Positions 53,825-63,356 of a DNA stretch of 64,000 nucleotides are shown piece by piece. The first letter of the stretch is position 1. The number at the start of each line of letters is the position of its first letter. The notes below the pieces were generated by a model. That model was not told where the DNA came from. It saw only the letters and a list, made by a program, of their open reading frames with translations, and did no database searches. Source of the DNA: Sthenelais limicola (taxonomy: Eukaryota > Annelida > Polychaeta > Phyllodocida > Sigalionidae); NCBI GenBank assembly GCA_942159475.1, contig OW804102.1, positions 33,176,873 to 33,240,872 on the forward strand. Direction: 5' to 3'. The position numbers and the translations under genes were made by a program.

Positions 53825-54507
53825 AGCTGTTTGATTTCGTGGCCGTATGTTTCAACCTGTGTTTTGAGGGTGTCAACTCTGTCGGTGTAATAATCCTTTA
53901 GTTGGGTGGTCAGGTTGCGGGAGAAATCAGAATGGGCCAGTTCCCATTTGATTTGGAATTGGAAATCAATGCTGGGGATCTGAGGGGGGATGCGGACCTG
54001 GAGGCCGCGGGGGCTGGTATTCAGACAGGTGGTCAGATAATCGGCGTGATGTTGGGCTCGGAGCTGGGTTTGTAAGGCTCTGCGAGCGGCTTTAAAATAT
54101 GGGACAGCTTTGTCTGGGATTCTCAACCCCTTGGGTTTGGTAACCACTATTTGGGGTTGTTGCTGTTGTTGAGAAATGGAGGGAAGCGGTGTCTCGCTAC
54201 GCTGTCGTTTGGAAAGTGGGGCTAGAGAGTCGGAATGTGTGTCAGTAGGTTGTGGTGCTCCGTTCTCGGTGACGTCATTAGAATGTGTGTGATCAATGGT
54301 GTTGTGTGTTGTTGTTGGATTTATTTCGGATGTCTGTTGGTTTGTTTCCATGTTATTTCCGAAAGAGGACATTTTGGGTGGAAATTGGTGGTTAAAGGCC
54401 AAAGTGAAGCTAGGGTGCTTGCGACGATCCAGATCCCATGGAGGATAACAGCTGGGGAAAGCTGGTTTAGCAGTCGGTATTGAGTCGAGAGCCGGCGAAT
54501 GGATCAA
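53647..54507 (-). CDS. Penelope-like element upstream ORF
   Basis: 286 codons overlapping the reverse transcriptase ORF by 178 nt in another frame. It has a low-complexity N-terminal third (Asn/Thr/His, Gln run), then a helical basic domain (PYFKAARRALQTQLRAQHHA; WELAHSDFSRNLTTQLKDYY; HRYIEGLLGQIQDQLILEL). It resembles the region preceding the RT core in Poseidon/Neptune-type Penelope elements, whose function is unknown, perhaps nucleic-acid binding. The frame change into RT may be a mutation or recoding. An ATG at 54373 within the ORF (start of MSSFGNN) is an alternative start. Confidence 0.65.
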   Translation of the reverse strand: MIHSPALDSIPTAKPAFPSCYPPWDLDRRKHPSFTLAFNHQFPPKMSSFGNNMETNQQTSEINPTTTHNTIDHTHSNDVTENGAPQPTDTHSDSLAPLSKRQRSETPLPSISQQQQQPQIVVTKPKGLRIPDKAVPYFKAARRALQTQLRAQHHADYLTTCLNTSPRGLQVRIPPQIPSIDFQFQIKWELAHSDFSRNLTTQLKDYYTDRVDTLKTQVETYGHEIKQLCSPEIHRYIEGLLGQIQDQLILELKNRQNNKEKEDLPGGSRSTCRIRKAMSSTSQPRS

Positions 54508-54885
54508 GGAGGCCTATGCAGGAGTTGTCGTGTTCCCAAGAAGGATCTGCTACAGAGGTAAGCGAAAGATGTAGTTATGTTGAAAATCTCCGTATAAACA
54601 AGGACTCCTGTAGTTTCTGTATATGTTGTTTTATTGTTGCTAGATGAAATAGTTGAAGGAGAGAGACCGATCGTCAGAGGTGACGGACGTATTTTCTGGA
54701 GCTACGCCGATCGCCGCTCAAACATACCATAACTTTGGACATACCTGACTCATCATTCTATAAAGGACATTGCTAAAATGAGCGAGAGGAGGAGAGCTGA
54801 GTGAGTCCAAAATTGAAACTTTGTTATATGTTTATCACCATATTTGAGCAACATTTCACCGAAAATCACCCAATATCGCCTCAAT

Positions 54886-56088
54886 ATGGAAGAGGATAAA
54901 CCAGCATTTCTAACCGGGCAGCAGTTAACGAAAGCTTTCTCACACCCACTAATCCCTCAACTACAAACAAATGTGCAAACACTGTCTAAGCCATTGGAAG
55001 CTATCCCAACATATGAACTTTCGCAAATATCTGAATATAAGATCGCCGACGAGGATTCGTCTGTAGATTCTCTTAAGAAATCATTGAAATGCGCCCACAG
55101 AAATCTTGAACAAGTGATAAGTAAAATGGATGATATAGTAGAGAGTGAAAATAACATGAGAGAGGAAGTTATCTCACTGAAAAAACAGCTAAGTAAAGTA
55201 ACTGAAGAAAAGAATCAAGATCACGAGAAAATGCTCTCTCTGGAGACTGATCAACGCCGGTCCAATATCATTATTGCGGGGGTCCCATACGACCGTTCTG
55301 AAGATATTGATAGAGTAGTGTTGCAGGTCTTACGTGTGATTAACCCTAGAATACAAGAGGATGAAATTTTCCATGCGAGAAGACTAGGTAAATACCAACT
55401 GGGCACAAAACAAATTCTAATGAAACTTAAGAACGAAGTGGTCCGCAATTACATCTACGACAAACGCTCTAGGCTAAAAGATAATACATCATTCCCCAAA
55501 GTGTTCATCAACCCGGACCTTCCGGAGGAGATTCAAGAAAGAAAAAGCAAACTCCGCACAGTAAAATATCACGCAGAAAAGCAAGACGGAATAGAAGTTG
55601 GCAAAATAGTGAGAGACAAGATCCAAATAGGAGGAATTTGGTATAGACACGACCAACTGGAGTTGTTGGACGAGGGCCTGAAACTTAGTAACGCGAAGAC
55701 CAAATGGACCGAGAAAGGTATCTTCTTTCAATCGCAGTATTCCCCACTAAGTAACTTTTACCCCTCACCAATCAAAGTGGATGATCTCGTATTTAACTCG
55801 GTTGAGCAGGCCTACCACTACGCCAGGGCAAATTTATTAGGAAGTAGGGAAGAAGCCACACGAATCTACCTGGAGAAGGACCCAAGAAGGATAAAAAAGA
55901 TCGCATCTGAAATTGAGTCCAATGAGAAGTGGAATAAGGTAACGATAGCAGTAATGCGTGCTGTAGCAGAAGAGAAATTCGCGCAAAATGAAGATCTGGC
56001 CGGCTACTTATCTCAAACAGGCACCACCCCCCCTATACGAAGCGACCAACGACCGATTCTGGGCGATAGGGTGCAGCCTCCAATCTGA
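54886..56088 (+). CDS. Non-LTR ORF1: coiled coil, RRM-like region, NADAR domain (frameshifted)
   Basis: From the ATG at 54886, about 400 codons. A heptad-rich coiled coil covers roughly residues 50-120. An L1-ORF1p/RRM-like region begins RRSNIIIAGVP and continues to FHARRLGKYQ and the basic C-terminal domain, as in nucleic-acid chaperone ORF1 proteins. Then comes a NADAR (YbiA-like, DUF1768) domain: FFQSQYSPLSNFYPSP, NSVEQAYHYARA, WNKVTIAVMRAVAEEKFAQN. NADAR proteins act on ADP-ribose derivatives; some remove ADP-ribose from guanine in nucleic acid. The frame is lost at seven C (56027-56033), and the rest of the domain continues one frame over. Activity and role in retrotransposition are unproven. 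Confidence 0.85.
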   Translation: MEEDKPAFLTGQQLTKAFSHPLIPQLQTNVQTLSKPLEAIPTYELSQISEYKIADEDSSVDSLKKSLKCAHRNLEQVISKMDDIVESENNMREEVISLKKQLSKVTEEKNQDHEKMLSLETDQRRSNIIIAGVPYDRSEDIDRVVLQVLRVINPRIQEDEIFHARRLGKYQLGTKQILMKLKNEVVRNYIYDKRSRLKDNTSFPKVFINPDLPEEIQERKSKLRTVKYHAEKQDGIEVGKIVRDKIQIGGIWYRHDQLELLDEGLKLSNAKTKWTEKGIFFQSQYSPLSNFYPSPIKVDDLVFNSVEQAYHYARANLLGSREEATRIYLEKDPRRIKKIASEIESNEKWNKVTIAVMRAVAEEKFAQNEDLAGYLSQTGTTPPIRSDQRPILGDRVQPPI

Positions 56089-56839
56089 ACATATTGGCAG
56101 TGATAAATACTTAGGTGACAACCTAATGGGTCAAATATTAGAGGATATAAGATCATCGCTCAACCACTATACCACTGCAGAGGATCGCCTAAAAGTTGTA
56201 TTCAAAGGGCATGATGGTAACAAACCAAAGCCAGCAGGTAGCAGCTCACCAAAATTTAATAGGAAAAATGACAACAAATCTGAAAAAAAGAAATTAAGCA
56301 CAGCCACAGGAGGGGTAGCTCATAGTAACTGGACAACCGACCACCAAGAAGACCTTTCTGATGTCGATTTCCCAACCTATGCACTTAGCCAGCAAATGCC
56401 ACGCTCTATACCTACCAACCTAGAGGATACAATTCTTGGTCCACGAGGTCGGATACGCTCTGAAATGCCCCCACCCTCATCTCCGCAACAACAAGCACAC
56501 ACACCACCCAAAGCCACCGTTGGGTCAGTCACTATGCAGAGTACGTCCTACGCTGAGAAGTTGACTCCTTCCTTTACACGAACAAGATCTGTATCCGCGG
56601 GTAGAGAGGATAAAATACCTAAAAGCTCCAATACTACGCAGGAGCAAGGAAAATCAAAGCCAAATAATTCTGCTACAACCCGCAGCAAAGGACAGCAAAA
56701 GAATCCGGCCAAATCACAGGTAAAAGCGCAAAAACCTGACAGTAAAACTTCTAATCCTTTAGACGAGATTTCAATTGATAATAGGGTTTCGCTTAGCCAC
56801 ATGTGTAAACTTTCCTCAAATGGTCTGCTTTCTAGCTAG
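56027..56839 (+). pseudogene. Continuation of ORF1 after the frameshift: NADAR C-terminus and basic tail
   Basis: Directly after the C run the +1 frame reads LYEATNDRFWAIGCSL, the conserved ExxxDxxWxxG block that closes NADAR domains, then GDNLMGQILEDIR. A Ser/Pro/Lys/Gln-rich basic tail of about 215 residues follows to a TAG at 56837-56839. Together with 54886-56026 this is one original ORF1 of about 650 codons. Confidence 0.8.
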
Positions 56840-56883
56840 CATATATATATCTAACTAGAAATATTTCATATATTTCAGCCACA

Positions 56884-57504
56884 ATGAATACTACCACTCT
56901 AATTGTAACTGATTCCCGTGGAAAACGATTACAATCCTTCATCGACTCAAACGACATCTTGGTATACTCATTTAGTGGTGCAAAACTAGAAAGACTCACT
57001 TATGAACTGCAAACTCTGATTAATAGACACCATCCAACCAACGCCATACTCATCGGCTGAATATGCGACTTCTGTTGTAAAAACCCAGAAACAAAAGAGA
57101 TAACACTCGCCTCTTACCATGAAGGAGACCTAGTGCGGCTTATGAAAACCAAGTACGATCTCTCTCTAGAAACCCTTTACCAGGAACGCCAAATATGCAA
57201 CATCACCCTCGGGGGTCTAATTGGGGTAGATCTAAACAGAGCGAACAGATTACATGACTTCTCACCATACCAAAACATGATTTCCGATGCAATACTCACT
57301 ATTAATCAGGACCTAAGAATGTTAAACTCCACTCGAAATATCAATCACCCCCATCTCATCACGAAAGTCCACAAGTATGAGCGCCACAAACCTCGCCACA
57401 CGTACACAAGATTACCAGATGGGATACACCTGGACGATTTGGTATTACTGAACTGGTCAAAACAGATTAAACTCTTTCACAATACACCAAGACTAGATAT
57501 ATAA
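56884..57504 (+). pseudogene. Non-LTR ORF2: SGNH (GDSL-like) esterase, one internal stop
   Basis: ATG at 56884; the same frame runs 207 codons to 57504 with one TGA at 57058-57060. Block I nucleophile is Ser in LIVTDSRGKRL. The block II/III region is SGAKLERLTYEL and the segment at the TGA (ILIG, stop, ICDFC). The block V Asp-His pair is in LPDGIHLDDLVLLNW near the C-terminus. SGNH esterase domains occur in some CR1-type ORF1 proteins; here the domain is a separate ORF 44 bp after ORF1. Substrate unknown, perhaps lipid or acyl esters. Confidence 0.7.
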
Positions 57505-58585
57505 TTTCCAATTACTTAGACTACGATGGGATGATGATAATCATCGCTTATTGTCTGACCAAATGTTGTTGGATTCAATATATAACATACCAGAAACTGA
57601 ACTAAAAACCACGAGGTCGCTCTGTTTACTATTGTTTATTTACCAATTACTCTCCACTTGCATATAACCATTGTTTATGTTATGATCAACCTAGCTATTT
57701 CAGATGGTAAAATGTACGCTAGTCTGACAACGATACCTCATCGCTGGCATAAGGTGGGCTTGAAATTCATGTGCTTTCACAATCTGCGGACGAGGTAACT
57801 CTTGCATTTTGTACGATCTCTAATAAATTGTAATCATAATGTTGAAATATAAAGTTGACAATTGCTACCTAACAGTATGTTGTACATCCACAATTGATTA
57901 TGTATATATCACTGGGTTTGGAGACGGCAATTTATGTTCAACGATGATAATCATCCGGAACCATCTGAGCCTATTGAAAAATTGTAATTTACATGTGCCT
58001 AAAATGTTCATTGATTCAGTATTGGTGGGTCTCCCGCATTGGGGGATTGGCAAAACACAGCGATGATAATCATCAGGTGTGGATCTGATTGACCCAGTCC
58101 GAGAGGCCTACCAACATATACACTGATTTGTATATACTTGTTCCCAATGACTCTATATGTACTGTTCTCTATTTTTACACAACTGGACAGAGACGCCAAC
58201 CCAAACCTTGGTACCAGATTGGACTCTCTATCTAAACGTGTCACTCGCCTAAAATGTATGTGTACGACCCACACTAGGATTCTCACTGAATGTACTGGTA
58301 TTTAACTTTATTACCTTCCCACAAGGCTGGTAAGTCTCTGAATTTTCTATCCTTGGATGATGTATTAGTCATGTTGATAACTATAGCAATTAGGAAACCA
58401 AATAACTAATATGTGGACTGGGGCTCCCACGATGACGATAATCGTTGCCTAGGACCCCAAACTGCCCTTTCTTCCTTCTTTGAGATCTGCTTATACTACA
58501 CCATTGCGATGTATATACTGGTGAATAGGCAATATATTTATGTGACTAAACAACTCTATCATAGAAGTCAGACTAAGCTGTGGGT
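57505..58585 (+). other. Spacer between ORF2 and ORF3 with repeated palindromes
   Basis: 1.08 kb without ORF. GATGATAATCATC, a 13-bp near-palindrome, occurs at 57533, 57943 and 58062, with a variant (GATGACGATAATCGTTG) at 58431. Could be RNA structures or internal promoter/translation elements; no function is proven. Confidence 0.7.
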
Positions 58586-61441
58586 ATGATAACTGAAACT
58601 AGCTTAGATGGCTGGGATAGTCTTAATAGGCAAACGGGTCTTAAAATTGTACACTTGAATATTCGTTCAATTAATCACAAAATTGAGCAGGTTAAAAGAG
58701 ACATCTTAAGTGCAGACCTTGATATAATATGTTTCTCAGAAACGTGGTTAAAGAATGATGCGACCCTTGACCTATTAAGTCACCCAAATTATAACCTTAT
58801 CAATTATAACCGGTCATCAAATAAACATGGTGGAGGACTATGTGTGTATATTAAGAACGAATATCAGTACACTATCGACTGGGACCTTTCCACTAGTAAC
58901 GAAACAATAGAACTACTTCACATAACAGTCAAGAAAGATTTTATGAAACCCATACGGCTAGGACTAATTTATCGGCCACCGCAATCGAATATTAATCATT
59001 GTTGTATCAAACTCAGAGAAATCCTTCAATCACATGAAGAACTTAAACATCCGGGTACAATAATCCTGGTGGGTGACTTTAACATTGATCTTTGCGACAA
59101 AAAAGACCCCAAATATAAAATGATAATTGAATTAGCCCAAGATTTTGACCTTAATATTAATAAAAAATTTACTACACGCTATGGGCTCCAGAAAGATAGC
59201 ATATTAGATTACTTTATGTTTAAATGCAATAAAGCTGTCACAGCAGGCACAATAAACTATAACATTTCGGACCACCAAGCCATATATCTTACTATCAAAC
59301 ATAAGCGTATCAAAAAAACACCAGGGTCGAAAAAGAGAATCAGATCAATGAGAAAATTTAACCAGGAATCAATAAATGCCATCCTCGCAGATATTGATTG
59401 GGACGATTTTTACGATATTCAGGATGTGGATAGAGCATGGGATAGACTTTTCTCTGTTATATTGGAGATTGCAGATACACTGGCCCCCTGGAAAAAGATA
59501 CACTTTCATAGTGGTAGGCCTGTCTGGTACTCGGTTGAAATTGCGGAGGCCTGTAAGACTAGAGACGAATTATATAAAACTTCCAATATTACCAAAGACT
59601 CAAACGATATCCAAGCCGCTAAGAACCAGAGAAATTATGTCAACACTTTATTTAGAAGGGCTAAATCACAATATTACACCACTCTATTAAGAAATAATTC
59701 TCATAATAGCAAGAAACTTTGGCGCACCTTAGATGAAATTACCTCGAAAAAGAAAAAAGATCTAACAAATATATGTGACGATAATAATATTGAACTAAAT
59801 ACTTCTGACTCAGCAAACTTCTTAAATGAGCATTACTGCACTATTGGCGACAAAATACAAAATAAAATTGAAAAAATCCCTATCACATTGCATGACGAAA
59901 TATTAAGTGAAGACTGCCCTGCTTTTAACCTGTTGACTAACGAATCCCTCTTAGAATTGATTGCAGATATTGATATCACAAAACCATCTGGATGTAAAGA
60001 AATCTCTGCCAGCATTTATAAAGAACTATTTTACCTCTTATCAAGACAACTACTCCATGTCATGAATACGTCTATCAGGCAAGGTATATTTCCATCAGCA
60101 TGGAAAGTAGCTATTGTAAAGCCAATTCCAAAAAAACCCAACACTATCTATCCTGGGGACACCAGGCCTATAGCACTCACCCATATAGGGGGTAAACTCC
60201 TTGAAAAATTCATCGCAACTCAAATTTGGAACCACTTGGACAATAATAATATCCTAACAGAGCACCAGTACGGTTTCCGTTAAAATAGATCCACACAAGA
60301 AGCCCTATACGAATTGATAACATTAATAAACAAGAATAACAATTCGAACCTTTTGACAGCAGCAACTTTTATAGACTTTAGTAAGGCTTTCGATAGTGTA
60401 AATCATGATATAATTATTAAAAAACTCGAAAAAATTAGCTTTAAGGATCTTGCTCTAAGTTGGTTGAAATCATATCTTCACGAAAGATCGCAGTATGTAA
60501 GACTAGGTGACACATATTCTAAACAACTACAAATAGGCTGTGGTGTCCCCCAAGGATCGATTCTTGGACCTATCATTTACCTAGTATTCTCCAATGATAT
60601 AAATAAGTTGAATTTGTCATGCAGATTTTTATTGTACGCTGACGACACTGTTTTGTATACTACTGGCGAGAACATTTCTGACCTTAAAAAAAGTATGAAC
60701 ACGGATCTGGACGAATTTTATAAATGGTCAACTGCTAATAAAATACTCATAAATGCCAATAAAACTAAAACAATCCTGTTTGGAGAAAAAAGAAAGACCA
60801 ATAATCAATTACTCCTTAGAATAAATAACACAGAAATTGAATGTGTTAAAAACTATTCATATCTTGGTATTAATATCGATAATAAACTAAGTTTCCAAGA
60901 GCAGAGTAACATTCTAATAAAATCACTAAATTTTAGAATTCACCAGCTTGCAATCATTAGACCAAACTTGAATACTAAAAGCGCCTTACTATTAGTTAAA
61001 GCAAATATCCTCTCAATCATTGACTATAGTGCCCCCTTTCTCAGCAACTGTAGTAAAAAAATACTAATAAAAATCCAACGATTACAAAACAAAGTGCTGA
61101 AAATTGCTCTTGGATGCTTACCCAGAACGCCAACCACCGAAATCCATATCCGTACTAAAACAATGACTTTAGAAAATAGAACCGGCTTTCTTCTCTCCAA
61201 ACTGGCATTTACCACCGTTGAAAAAAGAAGATTAAATAATGAACTCCAAATCGCTAGAGCAACTCGCCTAATGGATGCCCCGACCCTCCCACTATTCATC
61301 CCAAAGAAAGATTCAGACAAACATTCACTATATTATCAAGTATCTTTTAACTGGAATAAACTGCCTACCAAATTACGTAAAATCCAAGATAAAACCATGT
61401 TCAAAATTCTCATCAAAAAGCATTATCTAGAAAAACCATAA
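58586..61441 (+). pseudogene. Non-LTR ORF3: APE endonuclease and reverse transcriptase, one internal stop
   Basis: ATG at 58586; the same frame continues to TAA at 61439-61441, interrupted once by TAA at 60281-60283 (after YGFR). Endonuclease motifs: HLNIRSI, FSETWL (catalytic Glu), LIYRPPQS, LVGDFNIDL, NISDHQAI. Reverse transcriptase: PIPKKPNTIYPGDTRPIALT, DFSKAFDSVNHD (motif A), GVPQGSILGPIIYL (motif B), FLLYADDTVLY (motif C), SYLGINID, then a thumb and a C-terminal WNKLPTKLR...FKILIKKHY block. It performs target-primed reverse transcription in related elements. All motifs other than the stop are intact, so the copy looks young. Confidence 0.9.
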
Positions 61442-61768
61442 ATTGGACTACTTGCTCAGCTTGCTCCTCCCCTCACTCCTCACCTCAAAAGTTAATGGCA
61501 TTAGAGATTTGAATACACCATTACCCATTATTTCTATTTTTTCATCTGTCCATCCAATACTGATGTAACATCTTTGATGATCAACGTGTATTATTATATA
61601 ATTATAATGAAATTTTCACCCAATTAAATATAACGATACTCAACCGATAGAGAAGTGTGCAGATGACCTATAAAAACGCAAATTGTCTGCGGCGGTTATT
61701 TCTGCATAAATTTTCCTGTTAATCTTAAGTTGAAAATAAACACGTCCAAAAAAAAAAAAAAAAAAAAG
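61442..61768 (+). terminator. 3' UTR, AATAAA and polyA tail of the non-LTR element
   Basis: GAAAATAAACACGTCC is followed by about 22 A. The A run marks the 3' insertion border. Confidence 0.8.
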
Positions 61769-62035
61769 GGGTGTATCCCTACGCGTTTCAGTCTAAGCGG
61801 TGACCTTCTTCAGGGGAATGACAGAGTGTATTCAAGTGTGGTATATATAGTAGCTAACATTTTGACACATTTTGACACATTTTGACACATAATGACACAA
61901 TTTAATGTTGGTGACACATTTTGACACAAATAGCACATAGAGATTAAAGAGATTTGGTTGGTTGAGGGAGGTGTGGTCGTAGAGTGGGGAAGAGGGGGGT
62001 TTTAATTTATTTGTAATATATAGCAAGCATGTTGT
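61769..62035 (-). mobile_element. Penelope-like element terminal segment
   Basis: On the minus strand it reads CCTGAAGAAGGTCACCGC then GACTGAAACGCGTAGGGA. A CTGAAGAAGG...GAAACGCGT block is, as I recall, found in the terminal regions of Poseidon/Neptune-type Penelope elements. Upstream of it on that strand are five TGTGTCAAAA-type repeats (61858-61933). Strand and position fit the 5' part of the element at 50.7-54.5 kb, split by the non-LTR insertion. Confidence 0.55.
61858..61933. repeat. TTTTGACACA short tandem repeat
   Basis: Three perfect decamers followed by two more imperfect copies. Confidence 0.85.
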
Positions 62036-62502
62036 ATTTATAACATGTTAAGATAGAAAAAATGGTTAGATAATTCTAGGCAGGTAGGTAAGTCCAGTAT
62101 AGGATATGATAAGGTTACCCTATATATTATTAAAAAGCCTTAAGACCCTTGATTGGGTAACGTTTACTCAGGTTTTGATTAGCACATGCAGTGGAACCCT
62201 GTTATAAGTACTCGCAATATCTTACCAACATATCTGGGCAGTAAAGTATACTTATCTACAAGGTGAGAAATGCACGCGTTTAGCTGGGCAACCTTCTAAT
62301 ACATTATTGGTCTGCATAATCAAAGTTAAACAAACTAAGCTAAGCTAATTGTAGAATGAAAGAGTTCTCTAACACAAGAACGCGAATGCATTTCAGTTCA
62401 TTTCATGAACAGGTGAGCTTCCCGTTTAACAGTATAAGCAATGCATTTATTTTATCTTGGTATTATTTCGATTGTTCATCTTTTCATCTTATCTTTTCCT
62501 AG
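62036..62502. other. No gene seen; probably intron upstream of the methyltransferase exon
   Basis: No exon with good borders was found. It ends in the pyrimidine-rich acceptor TCTTATCTTTTCCTAG. Confidence 0.5.
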
Positions 62503-62589
62503 CTGCAGTGCAAACGACATCAAGTGGACAGAGTTTCACATTCTGTGATTATGGTTCTGCCGATGGAACTACATCTGATTTAGCTGTTG
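62503..62589 (+). CDS. SABATH-type methyltransferase exon (SAM-binding motif)
   Basis: An 87-bp exon, phase 1 at both ends, between TTTTCCTAG and GTAGAA. It encodes AVQTTSSGQSFTFCDYGSAD followed by GTTSDLAV. The FxxxDYGxADGxxS block is the motif I glycine loop of SABATH (plant salicylate/jasmonate-type) carboxyl methyltransferases, which bind SAM and methylate small carboxylic acids. It joins in frame (GTT G|AA) to the exon at 63261. The 5' exons are not found nearby and may lie left of the retroelements. Confidence 0.7.
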
Positions 62590-63260
62590 GTAGAATGTTG
62601 GGTTTGTTGCTCTTATGTTTCTTGATAAATTTCATTAATTATGGCAATATTACTGTAAAGTGCCTTCGAAATAGTTGAACAGATATCATGGAATTATCCA
62701 ATACAGAAAGTCTGGCATACATGTGCATTTAATCAATATAACAATAGAGAAATAGAGAAAATACCTCATCTAATTATGTATTTATGATGCAAAATCGCCT
62801 CAAATTCATTCGTATGATACGTAAGGATAAAGGTATAGCTGGCAATGCAGCTTTGAAATCGTGTTACCTTCTCACACACTTTAGCTATATACATGCGTTA
62901 ACTGGAAGAAGAATATATATAAGAATAAAACGGGTCTGCATTAATAATAATCAATATAATGCATTCTAATCTTGGAGAATCAACCCAAAATAAGGGAGGA
63001 ACAGGACATGAGGATTTTAGTTTTGTCTGCTTTGGGTGTGTTTATATAAATACTGCGGATACAGCGGAGGGAGATATTGTGTAAAATAACAATACATGTA
63101 TACCCTATACCCCATTCATGTGAAGTCTAACCGTTATGATATTACATATGTGCTATGGCCAATAAAAACGTTTAAAACCACCGGAAACTAAACTGGTCTG
63201 CGTTGCACCTGTATTTGGTAAGTTTATAAATACGGAATCTTCTCTGGTATTCATTTGTAG

Positions 63261-63356
63261 AATATCTGAAAAACCATAGCGATGTTGATCAGCTTACGGT
63301 GATATACAACGATTTGCCAAACAATGATTTTACCCACGTCTATGCGTCTAATGCAG
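63261..63356 (+). CDS. SABATH-type methyltransferase exon (NDLPxNDF motif)
   Basis: A 96-bp exon, phase 1 at both ends, between TTCATTTGTAG and GTAGGT. It encodes YLKNHSDVDQLTVIYNDLPN followed by NDFTHVYASNA. The IYNDLPxNDF block is the most characteristic SABATH motif, directly after motif I in these proteins, so order and spacing agree with the previous exon. The catalytic and substrate-binding remainder is beyond the window. Confidence 0.75.

Larger units (their letters stand above)
50749..54507 (-). mobile_element. Chimeric Penelope/DIRS-type retroelement
   Basis: In minus-strand order: a Penelope-type upstream ORF (54507-53647), a Penelope-type reverse transcriptase fused in frame to a DIRS-type RNase H (53824-51746, one TGA), a hairpin spacer, then a tyrosine recombinase (51708-50749, one TGA). 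There is no GIY-YIG endonuclease. The segment is visibly GC-richer than its AT-rich surroundings. A Penelope-like terminal segment at 61769-62035 on the same strand may be its 5' end, separated by the non-LTR element. DIRS-type terminal repeats were not located. Confidence 0.8.
54600..61768 (+). mobile_element. Non-LTR retrotransposon with NADAR-bearing ORF1, SGNH ORF2 and APE-RT ORF3
   Basis: Three ORFs in order on the plus strand, an AATAAA just before a run of about 22 A (61747-61768), and sequence unrelated to the element after the tail. The 5' border is uncertain (54.6-54.8 kb), and no target-site duplication was found by eye. The RT and endonuclease place it in the CR1/L2/Jockey group. 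Lesions: a frameshift at a C7 run in ORF1, one TGA in ORF2, one TAA in ORF3. Confidence 0.85.

Noticed and set aside
54508..54640. Hammerhead ribozyme in the Penelope-type 5' region
   Set aside because: I looked for CTGATGA and GAAA cores with flanking stems and saw no convincing set on either strand.
56027..60283. Recoding of the stop codons and frameshift as a regulated feature of the non-LTR element
   Set aside because: The lesions differ in kind (C-run shift, TGA, TAA) and lie inside conserved domains; ordinary decay is simpler, though the C run deserves the check listed.
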